DNA from: Rhizobium sp. CF080
GTDB taxonomy: Bacteria > Pseudomonadota > Alphaproteobacteria > Rhizobiales > Rhizobiaceae
Length of the DNA stretch: 64,000 nucleotides
Assembly: GCF_000282095.2 (NCBI RefSeq)
Contig: NZ_AKKC02000008.1
Span: forward strand, 62,001 to 126,000
Direction of reading: 5' to 3'
This document shows, piece after piece, positions 36,121 through 45,927 of the stretch. The position numbers and the translations under genes are program-made. How positions within the stretch are numbered: position 1 is the stretch's first letter; each line of letters opens with the position of its first letter. The notes under the pieces are model-generated. The model was not told where the DNA came from. It made no database searches and was given only the letters and a program-made list of their open reading frames with translations.

Positions 36121-38814
36121 ATGAGCATTACCGATGATCTGCTCGCATTTGCGAAGACGAGACCAACCTGGGAACAGGATTTGTTCCGGCGCATCTATAC
36201 GCAGCCTGATCTGGTCGAAAATGACTATGTTGAGGTCTTGGCTATAATTAAGGCTGCAAATGGAATCGAACTCGCAGTTGCGCCGGGTGATCCAGTCCCG
36301 CTTACTGTCGATCACGTGTTGCATAGGGCTGACGGCGCTGATCCTGTAGTGCTCGGTTCGATTAACGACATTCGTAGCGCGATGCAGTTGGCATCCGGAC
36401 AAACGCTGTCTTTCGCGGTCAATGGGTTGACGATCGTTTACGGTGAAAACGGAAGTGGCAAAAGCGGTTACTGCAAGCTTCTAAAGCAGATTTGCCGCGC
36501 TCGGCGAGAGCGCAATGACGAAGTCGTGCTCGAGAATGCCTACTCGGCGGACAGACTTTCCAAGCCATCTCTCACGGTACGCTTCAAAGTAGGGCAAGCC
36601 GAGGTCCAGGATCATCGGTGGGAAACGGGCGCTCCGCCTCCGCAAGCCTTGTCCCGGGTGAGCGTCTTCGACAGCCGCTTGGCACCTCTCTATGCCGATA
36701 AGCAAGACAAAATCGAGTTTCTGCCGGCTGGGTTGGATGTGCTGCCGCGGGTGGTCAAGGCGTGCACGGAACTAATCCGACGCTTGAACGACGAAATGGA
36801 GCCGCTGAAGACGATTGTCGGCAGCCCTCTGCCCGACATCGAGCGGGACACCCCACAAGCCGAAGCCATCGGGAAGCTCAACGAGAAGACCGCTCTGAAA
36901 TCCATTCCAAGCGCGACTGCTTTTCAGAATCTCGCGCTTTGGTCGTCAGCTGACGACACGAAGATCGAGTTGGTCCAGGACGATATACGTAGCGACCGGG
37001 CAGCTCTTGCCAAAGAGAAGACTCGCGGTGTCGGCATTCTGAAAAAGCTCAAAGAGCAGCTCGTACATGCGGAAAACCTATTGTCCGCCGACGCGATCAC
37101 ACGGTTGAACTCTACAATAGCGAAATGCGTCGCAACCCGGCAAGCAGCGACGCTTGCCGCGAGCCTCGAATTCCGCGAAGACCCGCTTGCAACGGTAATC
37201 GGCTCTGAACCGTGGAAGCAGATGTTTGGATATGCGGTAGCGGTGTACGCTAACGCGTTTCATGGGGCGGAATTGCCATCGCATGGCGATCACGACGTTT
37301 GCCCCCTTTGCGCGCAGAAACTATCTCATGGGGCGTTCGACAGGCTCGTTAAGTTCCGAGCACTCATTGCGAACGAAGCGGCAAAGCAAGCTGAGTCAGC
37401 GCTTGCGTCTCTGACCTCCGAGGTATTGTTTCTACGACAGTTGACCCTGCCGTCGGCCGATCAAATCGTCAGTGCTTTGACTCCTTTCTTCGTGGAAGGC
37501 AGCGCAGAAGCGAGCGTCGTGAACGACCTACTCAACTGGTTGGTATCCGCTGATGAGTTTCGGTCAGCTCTTACGAAGTCTGCCGAGGCACTCCAAGACG
37601 TGACGTTCCTCGGCGTACTGGGACCGGGCAAGTCCAGCGAGGTGGAAACTTGGGCAAGCGCGCTAGCCGCCGCCGCAGCGGCTGATCAGGCTGCCGCGAC
37701 TGATCCGGAACGTTTGAACCGCCTCAAGATCGAACTCCGCGATCTTCGCGGACGCAAGCAGCTCCATGACAATCTTCCAGCGGTCCTCCAACGAAGGAGC
37801 CAACTGGTGAGCTTGTTGAAGCTTTCCGGATGCATTGCTTCTCGCCATAGCGCGCCGATCTCATCCAAAAATACTGAACTGTGCGAGAAGCACCTGACCG
37901 AAGACTTCCGCAGGAGGCTACAGAAGGAAATAGGCGACTTGGGAATAGAGTATCTCCCTGTCGTTGTGACTGGACGGACCGATAAGGGGGTCAGTTATGT
38001 TGGGCCCGACCTGTCGAAGTCGATTTCAGCGAAGACCTCGAATATTTTGAGTGAAGGCGAGTTTCGTGCATTGTCGCTCGCGTGCTTCTTCGCCGAAATC
38101 GGTTCCATTGACGGCCATGACGGCGTGATCCTAGATGACCCCGTTTCCTCGCTCGACCATAAGCATGTTCGGCAGGTGGCCACCCGTATCCTTGCGGAAG
38201 CCAAGCACCGTCAGGTGATCGTATTCACCCATGAATTGAGCTTCTATTATGAACTCTGGCATCAGGCCATGGAGGCTCACGTCGATGTCTTACGACATTG
38301 GATCGTGAAAACGGAAGAACATGGCTTTGGCACTGTTCGAAACGACGATGCACCATGGCAAGTCAAGTCCACCAAGGATCGCTTGGCCGCGCTGGACATC
38401 AAGTTGACATCCATGGCCAGTAGGGCATCAAAAGACACCGAGGCTTACGAACGTGAAATCACCGATTTTTTCACTGGGCTGAGAGAGACTTGGGAGCGCT
38501 TGGTCGAGGAGATGCTTCTCAATGGTGTTGTCGGCCGCTTCCAGCCCGGAGTGATGACACAGTCTCTGAGTGGGGTTGAGGTCAGGGACAGTGACTTTAC
38601 CACGATACATTTCGGAATGCGCAAGACCTCAGAGCTTTCCGGTCACGACTGGTCCAAAGGCAGGTTGCCCTATTCTCCCAGCGTCGATGATATGAAGCGC
38701 GAAGTTGAGACGGTGAGGACCTATTTCGCTGAGCTTAGAAAGAGGCGTGACGAACTGGCCTCCACCCGGCGGAAAGCCGTGTCGGCTCCGCAGAAGGCCG
38801 AGACGCTAGGTTAG
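36121..38814 (+). CDS. RloC/PrrC-like ABC-type ATPase with zinc hook (putative anticodon nuclease)
   Basis: The 897-residue product has an SMC/Rad50-like split ATPase: Walker A GENGSGKS (108-115), a coiled-coil region with a zinc hook CPLC (394-397), signature LSEGE (~643) and Walker B with DDPVSSLDH (~670-680). This is the AAA_13 pattern found in RloC and PrrC. In the C-terminal region, Arg788-x3-Glu792 and a His (830 or 842) could form the Arg-Glu-His triad of those nucleases; this is suggestive only. ATG 36121 is preferred to a TTG at 36061. It lies divergently beside the tRNA-Ser-like gene. Confidence 0.75.
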   Translation: MSITDDLLAFAKTRPTWEQDLFRRIYTQPDLVENDYVEVLAIIKAANGIELAVAPGDPVPLTVDHVLHRADGADPVVLGSINDIRSAMQLASGQTLSFAVNGLTIVYGENGSGKSGYCKLLKQICRARRERNDEVVLENAYSADRLSKPSLTVRFKVGQAEVQDHRWETGAPPPQALSRVSVFDSRLAPLYADKQDKIEFLPAGLDVLPRVVKACTELIRRLNDEMEPLKTIVGSPLPDIERDTPQAEAIGKLNEKTALKSIPSATAFQNLALWSSADDTKIELVQDDIRSDRAALAKEKTRGVGILKKLKEQLVHAENLLSADAITRLNSTIAKCVATRQAATLAASLEFREDPLATVIGSEPWKQMFGYAVAVYANAFHGAELPSHGDHDVCPLCAQKLSHGAFDRLVKFRALIANEAAKQAESALASLTSEVLFLRQLTLPSADQIVSALTPFFVEGSAEASVVNDLLNWLVSADEFRSALTKSAEALQDVTFLGVLGPGKSSEVETWASALAAAAAADQAAATDPERLNRLKIELRDLRGRKQLHDNLPAVLQRRSQLVSLLKLSGCIASRHSAPISSKNTELCEKHLTEDFRRRLQKEIGDLGIEYLPVVVTGRTDKGVSYVGPDLSKSISAKTSNILSEGEFRALSLACFFAEIGSIDGHDGVILDDPVSSLDHKHVRQVATRILAEAKHRQVIVFTHELSFYYELWHQAMEAHVDVLRHWIVKTEEHGFGTVRNDDAPWQVKSTKDRLAALDIKLTSMASRASKDTEAYEREITDFFTGLRETWERLVEEMLLNGVVGRFQPGVMTQSLSGVEVRDSDFTTIHFGMRKTSELSGHDWSKGRLPYSPSVDDMKREVETVRTYFAELRKRRDELASTRRKAVSAPQKAETLG

Positions 38815-38877
38815 TTCAGGGCGAGGCTTTAGGCACCCATCAGCGCTCATAGGTACAATTCTTTTGCGCGATCTCAC

Positions 38878-39105
38878 GTGATAACGGGCGGCAGGTCAAA
38901 TACTCTCATGCTTTCTATCCCGTTCGACCACTGTCCAACTCTGCCTGTTTCATGCGTCGATATGCGGTCACAAGGTCGGGAGGTGGATTTTCTCGCAGTC
39001 GGGTAGCCTCGTCGATAAGGCGTTGCAGGTCGGAAGGAGCCTTGATCAAGTCGCGTTCAAGTTCCGCGCGCTGCTTCGCGATGTCATTCTTGACCTCGCG
39101 GATCG
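38878..39105. repeat. Direct repeat, copy 2 (partner 34178-34405)
   Basis: This copy contains the true 3' end of the kinase gene (from 38915) and only the first ~11 codons of the nuclease gene (MRVFDLPPVI...), cut off at 38877. With copy 1 it brackets the nested cassette. Confidence 0.92.
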
Positions 39106-40834
39106 CTTGGGGATCGGTCGGAATATTGGCGTTGAACACGAACTTATGCTCAACCGACTTCGACCATTTCCTAAGCTTTTCCTGCATGGCGGGGCCGAAC
39201 CCGGGGATGTTCGTAATCTGCCTGGACTTAACATCCCACGCGGTTTCCACTCCAAAAGAGGCGAGAGTTGCTTTACGGCCTGGGCCGATACCAGCGACCT
39301 TCGCGCGGTCGAGCAGATGCGATTCCAGATGCTTGCGCATTTGCAGATCGCGTTTCTTACGTTCGAGTTCAGCAAGCTTCTCGTTCTCTCGCTGGGGAAG
39401 TCCGGCGTGAGCTGATGCCAGCCTAAGATAGTGGGCTCTCTTTTCCTCGAATTGCTCTGGCCCAGCGCGTTTTTCCCATATCTGCCGCTGATTATTCCAC
39501 TCGGCGGTACTGGCCTTCAGTTCAGTTGCAAACGGTCCCGCGTCGCCCTTTGCGGAGAAGAAATAGATGAGCGACGCCCCGGCGATGATGATACCGACTA
39601 GCCCTTGAATTGCTGCGGCCACATAAAGACCGACACCAAACCCGGCGAGCGCGGCAGCCATGCTCATCGCTCGGCCGCTCTTTTTCGATTTGGCAGCGTC
39701 CGATACCTTGAGGTCGCGCATCGACGGCATGATGTTCTCGGCGCTGGGCGGGCGAGGCGGTGAACTTAGCCGACTGATCTGGGCGATGATCTCGCCGATG
39801 TTGGCCATAGAGGTCGGTGTGACGAACTGCGCGGCAAACAGCGATCGGCCAATTCCCTGTTCCAGCTTGCACCAAGGACAGCTGGCCTTGCTTTTGTGGT
39901 AGTGATGCGAGCGATCAATACTGCATGTGACCAGGTTCGACTGCAGGCGGTCGATGACGCCGACCCAGTCTACTGGCGAAGGCCTCCCGTTGCCCGATTC
40001 GGCCTTGCGGGAGAACGCGAGTTCAAATGCATCTCGCACCTCGTCGCCGAAGTCATCTAGCGCGGGGACGTATGGTGGTGGTTCCATTCGTGTTTCCGAG
40101 CGCTTGGAACTGTACGCAAAGCGCCTCTGCGAAATGGCCGTCTTGATGTCCATATCCCCGCCACCATGGTAGCGCCCGGAATACGGGTGTCGGCCGAGGA
40201 ACAGGAGTTGGAAAAGCAATACTGCCAACCCGAAGGCATCATGATTGGTCGTGCGATCTGAGTTTTCGAACGATATTCCCTGCAATTCTGCTGGGGTGTA
40301 TTCTGCAACGCCGACCAAGGAACGATATGTACGGCGGCTGTCCCTGAACTGAAAGGAGTCGCTGTCGATCAGAGTGACAAGTGCCTGGGTGGAAACCAGA
40401 ATGCCTGAATGGTTGATGTCACCGACCACACACCCCGACTTATGGATGCTGGCTATCGCAGCGGAGAGGTTGTACGCGGCCCTGACAAGAAATCGGACAT
40501 CCGCCGTTGGGAATTCTGCTCGACGGCTTCCTGGCCCGTAGAGATCATGAACCGTCTTAAAACCCGCGGCCTTCTTCATCGTGAAGCCAGCGAACTTTCC
40601 ATTCTGCCTGTTCACGACCTCGAGCGGATATGCGACATAGGCGCTTGTGCTGGATAGCCCCGCGGCTACCATTGCCACGATCTTCTCGTGACGTTCAGGC
40701 GCCTTCCCATCGTTGTAGATTTTGACGGCGATGTCCGAGCTGCCCGAAATGTTGTAGACGGCACCTTCGCCACCTTTTCCAAGTAAAGGCCCGAGGACCA
40801 TCTTCTTCCCGTTGGCGAAAAATGTATCGCTCAC
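38915..40834 (-). CDS. YegI-like Ser/Thr protein kinase with helix-hairpin-helix domain (TerY-P triad)
   Basis: The 639-residue product has an N-terminal kinase fold (LGKGGEGAVYNI, AVKIY lysine, catalytic GDINHSGILV and LIDSDSF), a CPWC zinc-type motif near residue 310, two membrane-type helices (LAGFGVGLYVAAAIQGLVG, IIIAGASLIYFF) and a C-terminal HhH region (VAGIGPGRKATLASFG, NIPGFGPAMQEKL). This is the layout of the E. coli YegI/TerY-P kinase. It overlaps the PP2C gene by 4 bp (ATGA). Its last ~190 bp are duplicated at 34215. Confidence 0.85.
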   Translation of the reverse strand: MSDTFFANGKKMVLGPLLGKGGEGAVYNISGSSDIAVKIYNDGKAPERHEKIVAMVAAGLSSTSAYVAYPLEVVNRQNGKFAGFTMKKAAGFKTVHDLYGPGSRRAEFPTADVRFLVRAAYNLSAAIASIHKSGCVVGDINHSGILVSTQALVTLIDSDSFQFRDSRRTYRSLVGVAEYTPAELQGISFENSDRTTNHDAFGLAVLLFQLLFLGRHPYSGRYHGGGDMDIKTAISQRRFAYSSKRSETRMEPPPYVPALDDFGDEVRDAFELAFSRKAESGNGRPSPVDWVGVIDRLQSNLVTCSIDRSHHYHKSKASCPWCKLEQGIGRSLFAAQFVTPTSMANIGEIIAQISRLSSPPRPPSAENIMPSMRDLKVSDAAKSKKSGRAMSMAAALAGFGVGLYVAAAIQGLVGIIIAGASLIYFFSAKGDAGPFATELKASTAEWNNQRQIWEKRAGPEQFEEKRAHYLRLASAHAGLPQRENEKLAELERKKRDLQMRKHLESHLLDRAKVAGIGPGRKATLASFGVETAWDVKSRQITNIPGFGPAMQEKLRKWSKSVEHKFVFNANIPTDPQAIREVKNDIAKQRAELERDLIKAPSDLQRLIDEATRLRENPPPDLVTAYRRMKQAELDSGRTG

Positions 40835-41601
40835 AGACGGGCCCCAAGGATCAGTGTTTTGTCGTCATCCGTCCTCTCACAAACCGCTGGGCTGGACAGA
40901 TAGCTCCGGAGGGCTATCGACAGATCGGCATCCCTACCTGGGGTCGATAGCGCCATGACGGGCTTTAGCATCCTGTCGAAGAAGGGGGTATGCGGCGTAC
41001 GATTGGTGAAATCAAGAACCATCCGTTCAATGCCGTCCGAGAAGACCGCAAATGCCGAGACCGGATCATCTATCGCCACGAAGTCGAGCCTGGGTTGAGG
41101 ATCATCCGTGATAAAGCTCGTTGTCGAGGCGTATTCGCCTTGATATGGCCACGAGGGTACAGACCAGGTTTCGCTGTTGATCGCTTTGATCGCGATTGCT
41201 CCGTCACCCACGTGGATGATTGTCGCGCCTAAGTCGTCGGCAATGATGGCAACGATGGTGGCGGCGAAGTCCCTCGGTTTGAGCCTGACACGCTCGGCCT
41301 CGGCGTTGATATTGTCTCGGATGGCATCGAGCCACTCCCACGTCGTTTCCTCGCCAAGCTCCGAGCGTGGCGATCGACGGAGGAAGTCTTGTGCCAACCG
41401 CAACATGGTAACCGATGCGATCTTCGAGCCTACATCCGCATGGATTGCGCTGCCTGCGCCATCGGAAACCACGGCTATGAAAACAGGGCCAACGGGACCG
41501 TCGACTTCCTTTGCGCATCCGTAGTCCTGACAGGGCAACCCTGTTTTCTCGTGCGAGGTGCCTTTCGATCTAGCGCCCGCCCAACGCCATGCACCTGTCA
41601 T
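40831..41601 (-). CDS. PP2C-type protein phosphatase (YegK-like, TerY-P triad)
   Basis: The 256-residue product from MTGAWRWAG has PP2C metal-site motifs: the [12 protein letters not shown] start, VVSDGAGSA and GDGAIA, with a late Asp in [11 protein letters not shown]. It would dephosphorylate targets of the adjacent kinase. It overlaps the vWA gene by 4 bp and the kinase gene by 4 bp. A start at 41700 would lie deep inside the vWA gene and is rejected. Confidence 0.87.
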   Translation of the reverse strand: MTGAWRWAGARSKGTSHEKTGLPCQDYGCAKEVDGPVGPVFIAVVSDGAGSAIHADVGSKIASVTMLRLAQDFLRRSPRSELGEETTWEWLDAIRDNINAEAERVRLKPRDFAATIVAIIADDLGATIIHVGDGAIAIKAINSETWSVPSWPYQGEYASTTSFITDDPQPRLDFVAIDDPVSAFAVFSDGIERMVLDFTNRTPHTPFFDRMLKPVMALSTPGRDADLSIALRSYLSSPAVCERTDDDKTLILGARL

Positions 41602-42278
41602 GCAATCGAGGCCCACCCGTCGGGGGCTGCCGGATTGGACAATGGTACGGCATCTCCGGGGTTCGACTGGGACACCGAGCTCAACGAGCTGGACAACCAA
41701 CTGAACAGGTCGCGGAAGCGCATGTCTTTGAGAACGAGGGGGTCGCGAACGCTGATTTTGGAGAGGATGTCAAAGTTTGCCCCTTCGACGCCAACAGCAA
41801 AGAAGCTGAAGGCCTTCTCGGCTTCACCGGATTTCACGGCTTGCGCGGCGGCTTGCCAGCTATCGGTCGGGCCGCCGTCCGTGATCAGGAAAATCCATGG
41901 GCGATAGTATGAGATTCCGTTCTGTCGATAAGCGTTCTTGCGCTCGCGGAGCATGTTCAAACCTTCCTCGATCGCGCGACCCATAGGCGTGTCGCCCTGA
42001 TCGCGCAATTCGGGAGCGATCCAGCTCTGCACGCCCGTGAAATCGTTGACGATGGTGACGGGTCCGAAGGTGACCAAGCCGACCTCCACACGTTTCGCCG
42101 CGAGTGAATCGGCGAAAAGTTCGTCGCGGAACTGGTTAAGGCCTTCGTTCAGTTCCCGGATGGGCTTGCCCCGCATCGAACCCGATACGTCCAACAGTAA
42201 GAGGCATGGACAGCGCGGTTCGGGATTGTCGATGAATTCCGCGCCGTCAAAAGGCTGCTGTTCGAATGGATTGCTCAT
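41598..42278 (-). CDS. TerY/YegL-like von Willebrand factor A domain protein
   Basis: The 226-residue vWA protein has a complete MIDAS metal site: DVSGSMRG, a Thr in GLVTFGP/GDTPMG, and [10 protein letters not shown]. It is the first gene of the vWA-PP2C-kinase triad that has been described as a metal-linked phospho-signalling module of Ter systems. The ATG at 42278 (MSNPFEQ) fits homologues better than 42383. It diverges from the AAA+ gene at 42396. Confidence 0.87.
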   Translation of the reverse strand: MSNPFEQQPFDGAEFIDNPEPRCPCLLLLDVSGSMRGKPIRELNEGLNQFRDELFADSLAAKRVEVGLVTFGPVTIVNDFTGVQSWIAPELRDQGDTPMGRAIEEGLNMLRERKNAYRQNGISYYRPWIFLITDGGPTDSWQAAAQAVKSGEAEKAFSFFAVGVEGANFDILSKISVRDPLVLKDMRFRDLFSWLSSSLSSVSQSNPGDAVPLSNPAAPDGWASIA

Positions 42279-42395
42279 GAGGGGTCTCCCAGTTTCATTG
42301 ATCAATTCATGATTGCAGGCCACTGAGAAAACAAGCCTGATCGTTGGCGGGAGGAAATATTCCACCAGTTTGGCTGTGAACACATTGAATATTCG

Positions 42396-43775
42396 GTGGG
42401 TGGGGGATCACAACCGTTGTTCTCGGAAGGATTACGCAGTCAGAACCGGTGGATATCAGAGCTGGCACAGTATCTTCGAGAGCCCAACACTCTTAGCGTG
42501 TTCTTGGTTCATGATTTCTATGTTGCCGAGGAGTGTCGGAAATTGAGCGAAGTCTCGGAGGAGCGTTTCGTCGGCGTGCCAGTAAGGGTGTTGGCGGTCG
42601 ATCAAGAAAGCAGTTCCTTTCATGCGCTGTATCAAAACGGGAACGTCGCTCACATCAACGTCATTGAGGAAGGAAGAATGCCCGATGAAGGGCAGGTGAT
42701 CTTACTTGGGCAAAACAGCTATCAGCCCGCGCCTCCCAATTTCTTCAAGGTTCCAAATTCCACGGCTGTCGTGCGATGTTTGCAGTCAGATGGCAGTTTT
42801 TTCGTCGAGGACGGACTTGGGCTCAAGCGAGTCGAGAACCATCGGGAGTTGGGAGTTTCGGTCAATAATACTGTCGAGTTCAACGATTTCGAAGGAGTTG
42901 TCTCGATAGTATCGGAAAGACCAATTCGTCCTCGAGAATTGGAGATTGATCCGGACGACCTTCGCCGAGAGTACCTGGTTGAGAAAACTGGGGCCGGACC
43001 GAGGTTCGAAGACTTCGGCGGCTACCCTCGCGTCATTGCGCGCGCTCGCGAGCTCATCACAACGCAGTTCAAAAATCGGGATCGCCTGCTGACTATTGGG
43101 GCAAAACCGATAAAAGGCATTCTCTTTACCGGAGCACCAGGAACTGGGAAGACATATCTCGCGCGTATAATCGCGAACGAAACCGACGCAGATTTCTATC
43201 TTATCAGTGGACCATCAATCGTCAGCAAGTGGGTGGGAGACACCGAAGCAACGATAAGGAAGTTGTTTGAAGTCGCAACCAAGAGCGACAAAGGGCGTGC
43301 AATTATCTTTTTCGACGAAATCGACAGCATCGCTGAGCGCCGTGCGGAAGATTCGCATGAAGCTTCAAAACGTCTTGTCGGTCAGTTGCTAACGCTCATG
43401 GACGGGTTCAACGACGACCAAAACATCGTCGTGATAGCATCGACAAATCGGGTGGAATCACTTGACCCCGCCCTCACACGGCCAGGTCGTTTCGATTGGG
43501 AAATCGAGTTCGGCAAGCCGACTCTCGCGGACCGCTTTGCCATCCTCCAAGTCGGCGCAAAACGGTTGCGGGTAACGGATGACCTCCCTCTCGAAGATTT
43601 AGCTCATCAATCCCACGGATGGTCCGCGGCGGAGCTTACCGCTCTATGGTCCGAGGCGGCGCTGGTGGCAGCATCCGATGGCCGAGACAAGATTAATCAG
43701 GAAGACATTGCGATGGCATTCGAGCGGGTAAACTCTCGGCCTCGGCGCGAGACGTTGATAGTGGAGGCACAGTAG
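42396..43775 (+). CDS. Cdc48/proteasomal-ATPase-like AAA+ protein
   Basis: The 459-residue product has a beta-rich N-terminal region (~1-190) and one AAA+ module with Walker [10 protein letters not shown], Walker [10 protein letters not shown], sensor 1 IASTNR and Arg finger region [11 protein letters not shown]. This is an unfoldase or remodelling ATPase of the classic AAA clade. The start is uncertain: a GTG at 42396 or a TTG at 42417. It is divergent from the TerY-P genes and 2 bp from the next gene. Confidence 0.82.
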   Translation: MGGGSQPLFSEGLRSQNRWISELAQYLREPNTLSVFLVHDFYVAEECRKLSEVSEERFVGVPVRVLAVDQESSSFHALYQNGNVAHINVIEEGRMPDEGQVILLGQNSYQPAPPNFFKVPNSTAVVRCLQSDGSFFVEDGLGLKRVENHRELGVSVNNTVEFNDFEGVVSIVSERPIRPRELEIDPDDLRREYLVEKTGAGPRFEDFGGYPRVIARARELITTQFKNRDRLLTIGAKPIKGILFTGAPGTGKTYLARIIANETDADFYLISGPSIVSKWVGDTEATIRKLFEVATKSDKGRAIIFFDEIDSIAERRAEDSHEASKRLVGQLLTLMDGFNDDQNIVVIASTNRVESLDPALTRPGRFDWEIEFGKPTLADRFAILQVGAKRLRVTDDLPLEDLAHQSHGWSAAELTALWSEAALVAASDGRDKINQEDIAMAFERVNSRPRRETLIVEAQ

Positions 43776-43777
43776 AC

Positions 43778-45136
43778 ATGGTGTCTTGGTACCGACGGCT
43801 CTTCGGCAAGCGAACCATTCATCCGGTAGAGCCCGAATCTACTGTGCGCCCCGCGCCTTTAAGGGAGTTTGTCTATCTGGATGAGGTAAGTCTGCGCAGC
43901 CTGCTGTCGTCTCAGGTGGGCGGCGTTACGGACTCAACATCCGAGCAAAAGGTTGCGTCCGACCTGGGCGAGTTTCAGGCTAAACTCGCCTCTGATGTGA
44001 TGGTTGCCAAATCTGAGGTCAATTCTCGCTTTCAAACCAGTAATAGCAGTACACTTCAGACCTCGCGGAAAGCGACGGTTCAATCGTGGTTTAGAGAATT
44101 CTACGACAAGCCTGGCCTCCGCCTTGTAGAACCTATTAGCGATGTTGTTCATTTTACAGACTTGGAAGACGTGAAGGGCTGCCGAAGGCCATCGGCAGCC
44201 CTTTCCTCCGAGAATTTGCAACGTGGGATTCTTGTAGAATTCAAAGTGAAATTGTCTGCCGATAGGGTGTTCCACTTAGGTACGTTGGTTTCCGAATTTA
44301 TCGGTATGGCCAAAGACTATCCGCGGATTTTCGCTGCTGGGAACAGCGCCGTTTTTGATGTGGAGGAAGCTGAAGCAGTGGGCAAGCTACTCCAGCGCCT
44401 TCTCGCGGGACTGATTCCTATCCGGGGTGAGGCGGTCGAATACTGCGTGATTGAGGTCGGTGGCATCGAGTACGTGGTGCACCAGAAGGCGATCGCTAAC
44501 CTTGATGTCGAAACGAAGCCGCTGGTCCTGGTAGGTGTTACCGAGCATCTTGCTTACTGGAAAGATATCCGTCGCGTACTGTTTTCAGATGCCGAGTTTA
44601 CGATGCTTGGTAGGGTCTCGAAAAGCGGCCTGCAAGAATCATGGATGCCAGTGAAGCTTGCCGATCTTATGAAGGATATTGCGCCTGATCTCGTCGATCA
44701 TATTAATTCGGCAAGTCGCATTTCCTTCAGCCGCACACCGACGGTGCGTAAAGAGAATGTCAACGAAGTCCGACTCGGCCTAGCCTTGCATCACTACGTG
44801 TCTGGTCTGCTTACGAGCTTGGAAAGATCGCTGGGAGACGAGGAGTTCGAAGTCGTCAGTGCCCGAATCGAAGAATTGAGAGAGAGGGCTGAAACTGTCT
44901 CCGGGCAACGGAGTGCCTTCGGCGCTATTGGGAATGAGATTTCTGCAATGATTGGCCAGGAGGCCGATGCTGATCTCGACGCAAAACTTAGGGAAAGCGC
45001 GAGGAATGCCAGTGGCCTAACGTTGTTTCCATCACAGACCAAGGCGGATAGCTCATCAGATCAAGCTATTGTAGTTGACGCGCCTGTTCCCGATGAGAGG
45101 TTTTTGGATGTCGAGATCGTTGCGATGTACTGGTGA
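43778..45136 (+). CDS. DUF6414-like protein
   Basis: The 452-residue product has the N-terminal segment LREFVYLDEVSLRSLLSSQVGG, which I recall from the DUF6414 family, then a mixed alpha/beta middle part and a coiled C-terminal region (LERSLGDEEFEVVSARIEEL). No catalytic motif is visible. It is coupled to the AAA+ gene and is probably its partner or substrate adaptor. The ~180 bp beyond it, up to the cap15 end, show no convincing gene. Confidence 0.6.
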   Translation: MVSWYRRLFGKRTIHPVEPESTVRPAPLREFVYLDEVSLRSLLSSQVGGVTDSTSEQKVASDLGEFQAKLASDVMVAKSEVNSRFQTSNSSTLQTSRKATVQSWFREFYDKPGLRLVEPISDVVHFTDLEDVKGCRRPSAALSSENLQRGILVEFKVKLSADRVFHLGTLVSEFIGMAKDYPRIFAAGNSAVFDVEEAEAVGKLLQRLLAGLIPIRGEAVEYCVIEVGGIEYVVHQKAIANLDVETKPLVLVGVTEHLAYWKDIRRVLFSDAEFTMLGRVSKSGLQESWMPVKLADLMKDIAPDLVDHINSASRISFSRTPTVRKENVNEVRLGLALHHYVSGLLTSLERSLGDEEFEVVSARIEELRERAETVSGQRSAFGAIGNEISAMIGQEADADLDAKLRESARNASGLTLFPSQTKADSSSDQAIVVDAPVPDERFLDVEIVAMYW

Positions 45137-45318
45137 TGTGTCCATCTGATCATCCCACTCGCAGGGTCTGCTATCGCAACATCAATCGGCGACGGCAGTG
45201 ACGAAAGTGCTGTCGAGTAGACTTTCCTCGTAAGCCTTGACACCCCTTTTTCCCTGCAGGATTTGAGCGCCTACAACCGCTCCTCCGGCGATGATTGGCG
45301 AACTCCAAAGCGCGCTGG

Positions 45319-45927
45319 CTAAGGTTGCCGCCTTACATCCATGTCGCCTGTGGTCTTTCGGGCTGTGTAATACGTACCTGTAAGTCGATTCCGGTTCGTA
45401 TCCCAATCCAAGTCAAGATAAGCGACACCTTCGTGTTGGGAACTCCGATGCCAGAACTGGGCTTGCGGATCATTGTTATAGCTGTACCAGACACGGTAGC
45501 GACGGTTTTCATAGTCCGGTTCGAGGAACACGCGTGTCGATTTCGAAAACGACTCTCCCGTCTTCAAGGTAACACTGGTCGTAAAGAGGGTCTGGCTTAT
45601 TTTCAGGCTAGTGGGGATAGGCGGCAGCGTCGTCCCCGTCTCTGGATTGATCCAGGTGGATTTCAAATGCCCGACCCACTCTCCATTGAGATCGGGGAAC
45701 ATCTTTGTCTGCATGAGGGGCATAATCCGAGCAAGCCTGAACCAGAGCAGTTCGGCCACGGCCACCATGACAACGCCGACGATGGATATAACGAACGAAA
45801 TCCACTTTAGTGGTGTTGTCTGTTCTCCGAAGTACCAGAACCAAACGGCTTCAAGTCCCCACGCCGCGAGGATTGAGGCCGGCACAATGATCAGTAACTG
45901 GGTCTTGCGCTGGAAAAGGGACCACAT
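45319..45927 (-). CDS. cap15: Cap15-like CBASS effector (two membrane helices plus beta-barrel)
   Basis: From MWSLFQRK the product is 202 residues: two N-terminal membrane helices (LLIIVPASILAAWGLEAVWF, ISFVISIVGVVMVAVAELL) and a beta-strand-rich domain beginning FPDLNGEWVGHL and ending GTYYTAR. This is the Cap15 layout, in which the barrel binds a cyclic nucleotide and the protein then assembles in and disrupts the inner membrane. The ATG overlaps the CD-NTase stop (TGATG). A start at 45990 would overlap that gene by 64 bp. Confidence 0.83.
   Translation of the reverse strand: MWSLFQRKTQLLIIVPASILAAWGLEAVWFWYFGEQTTPLKWISFVISIVGVVMVAVAELLWFRLARIMPLMQTKMFPDLNGEWVGHLKSTWINPETGTTLPPIPTSLKISQTLFTTSVTLKTGESFSKSTRVFLEPDYENRRYRVWYSYNNDPQAQFWHRSSQHEGVAYLDLDWDTNRNRLTGTYYTARKTTGDMDVRRQP

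Noticed and set aside
36049..36402. 117-codon frame opposite the RloC-like gene start
   Set aside because: It has no domain and lies opposite an ATPase frame that continues with clear motifs.
45182..45406. 74-codon minus-strand frame overlapping the end of cap15
   Set aside because: It overlaps the effector by 88 bp and has no convincing ribosome site; coding is possible but not supported.
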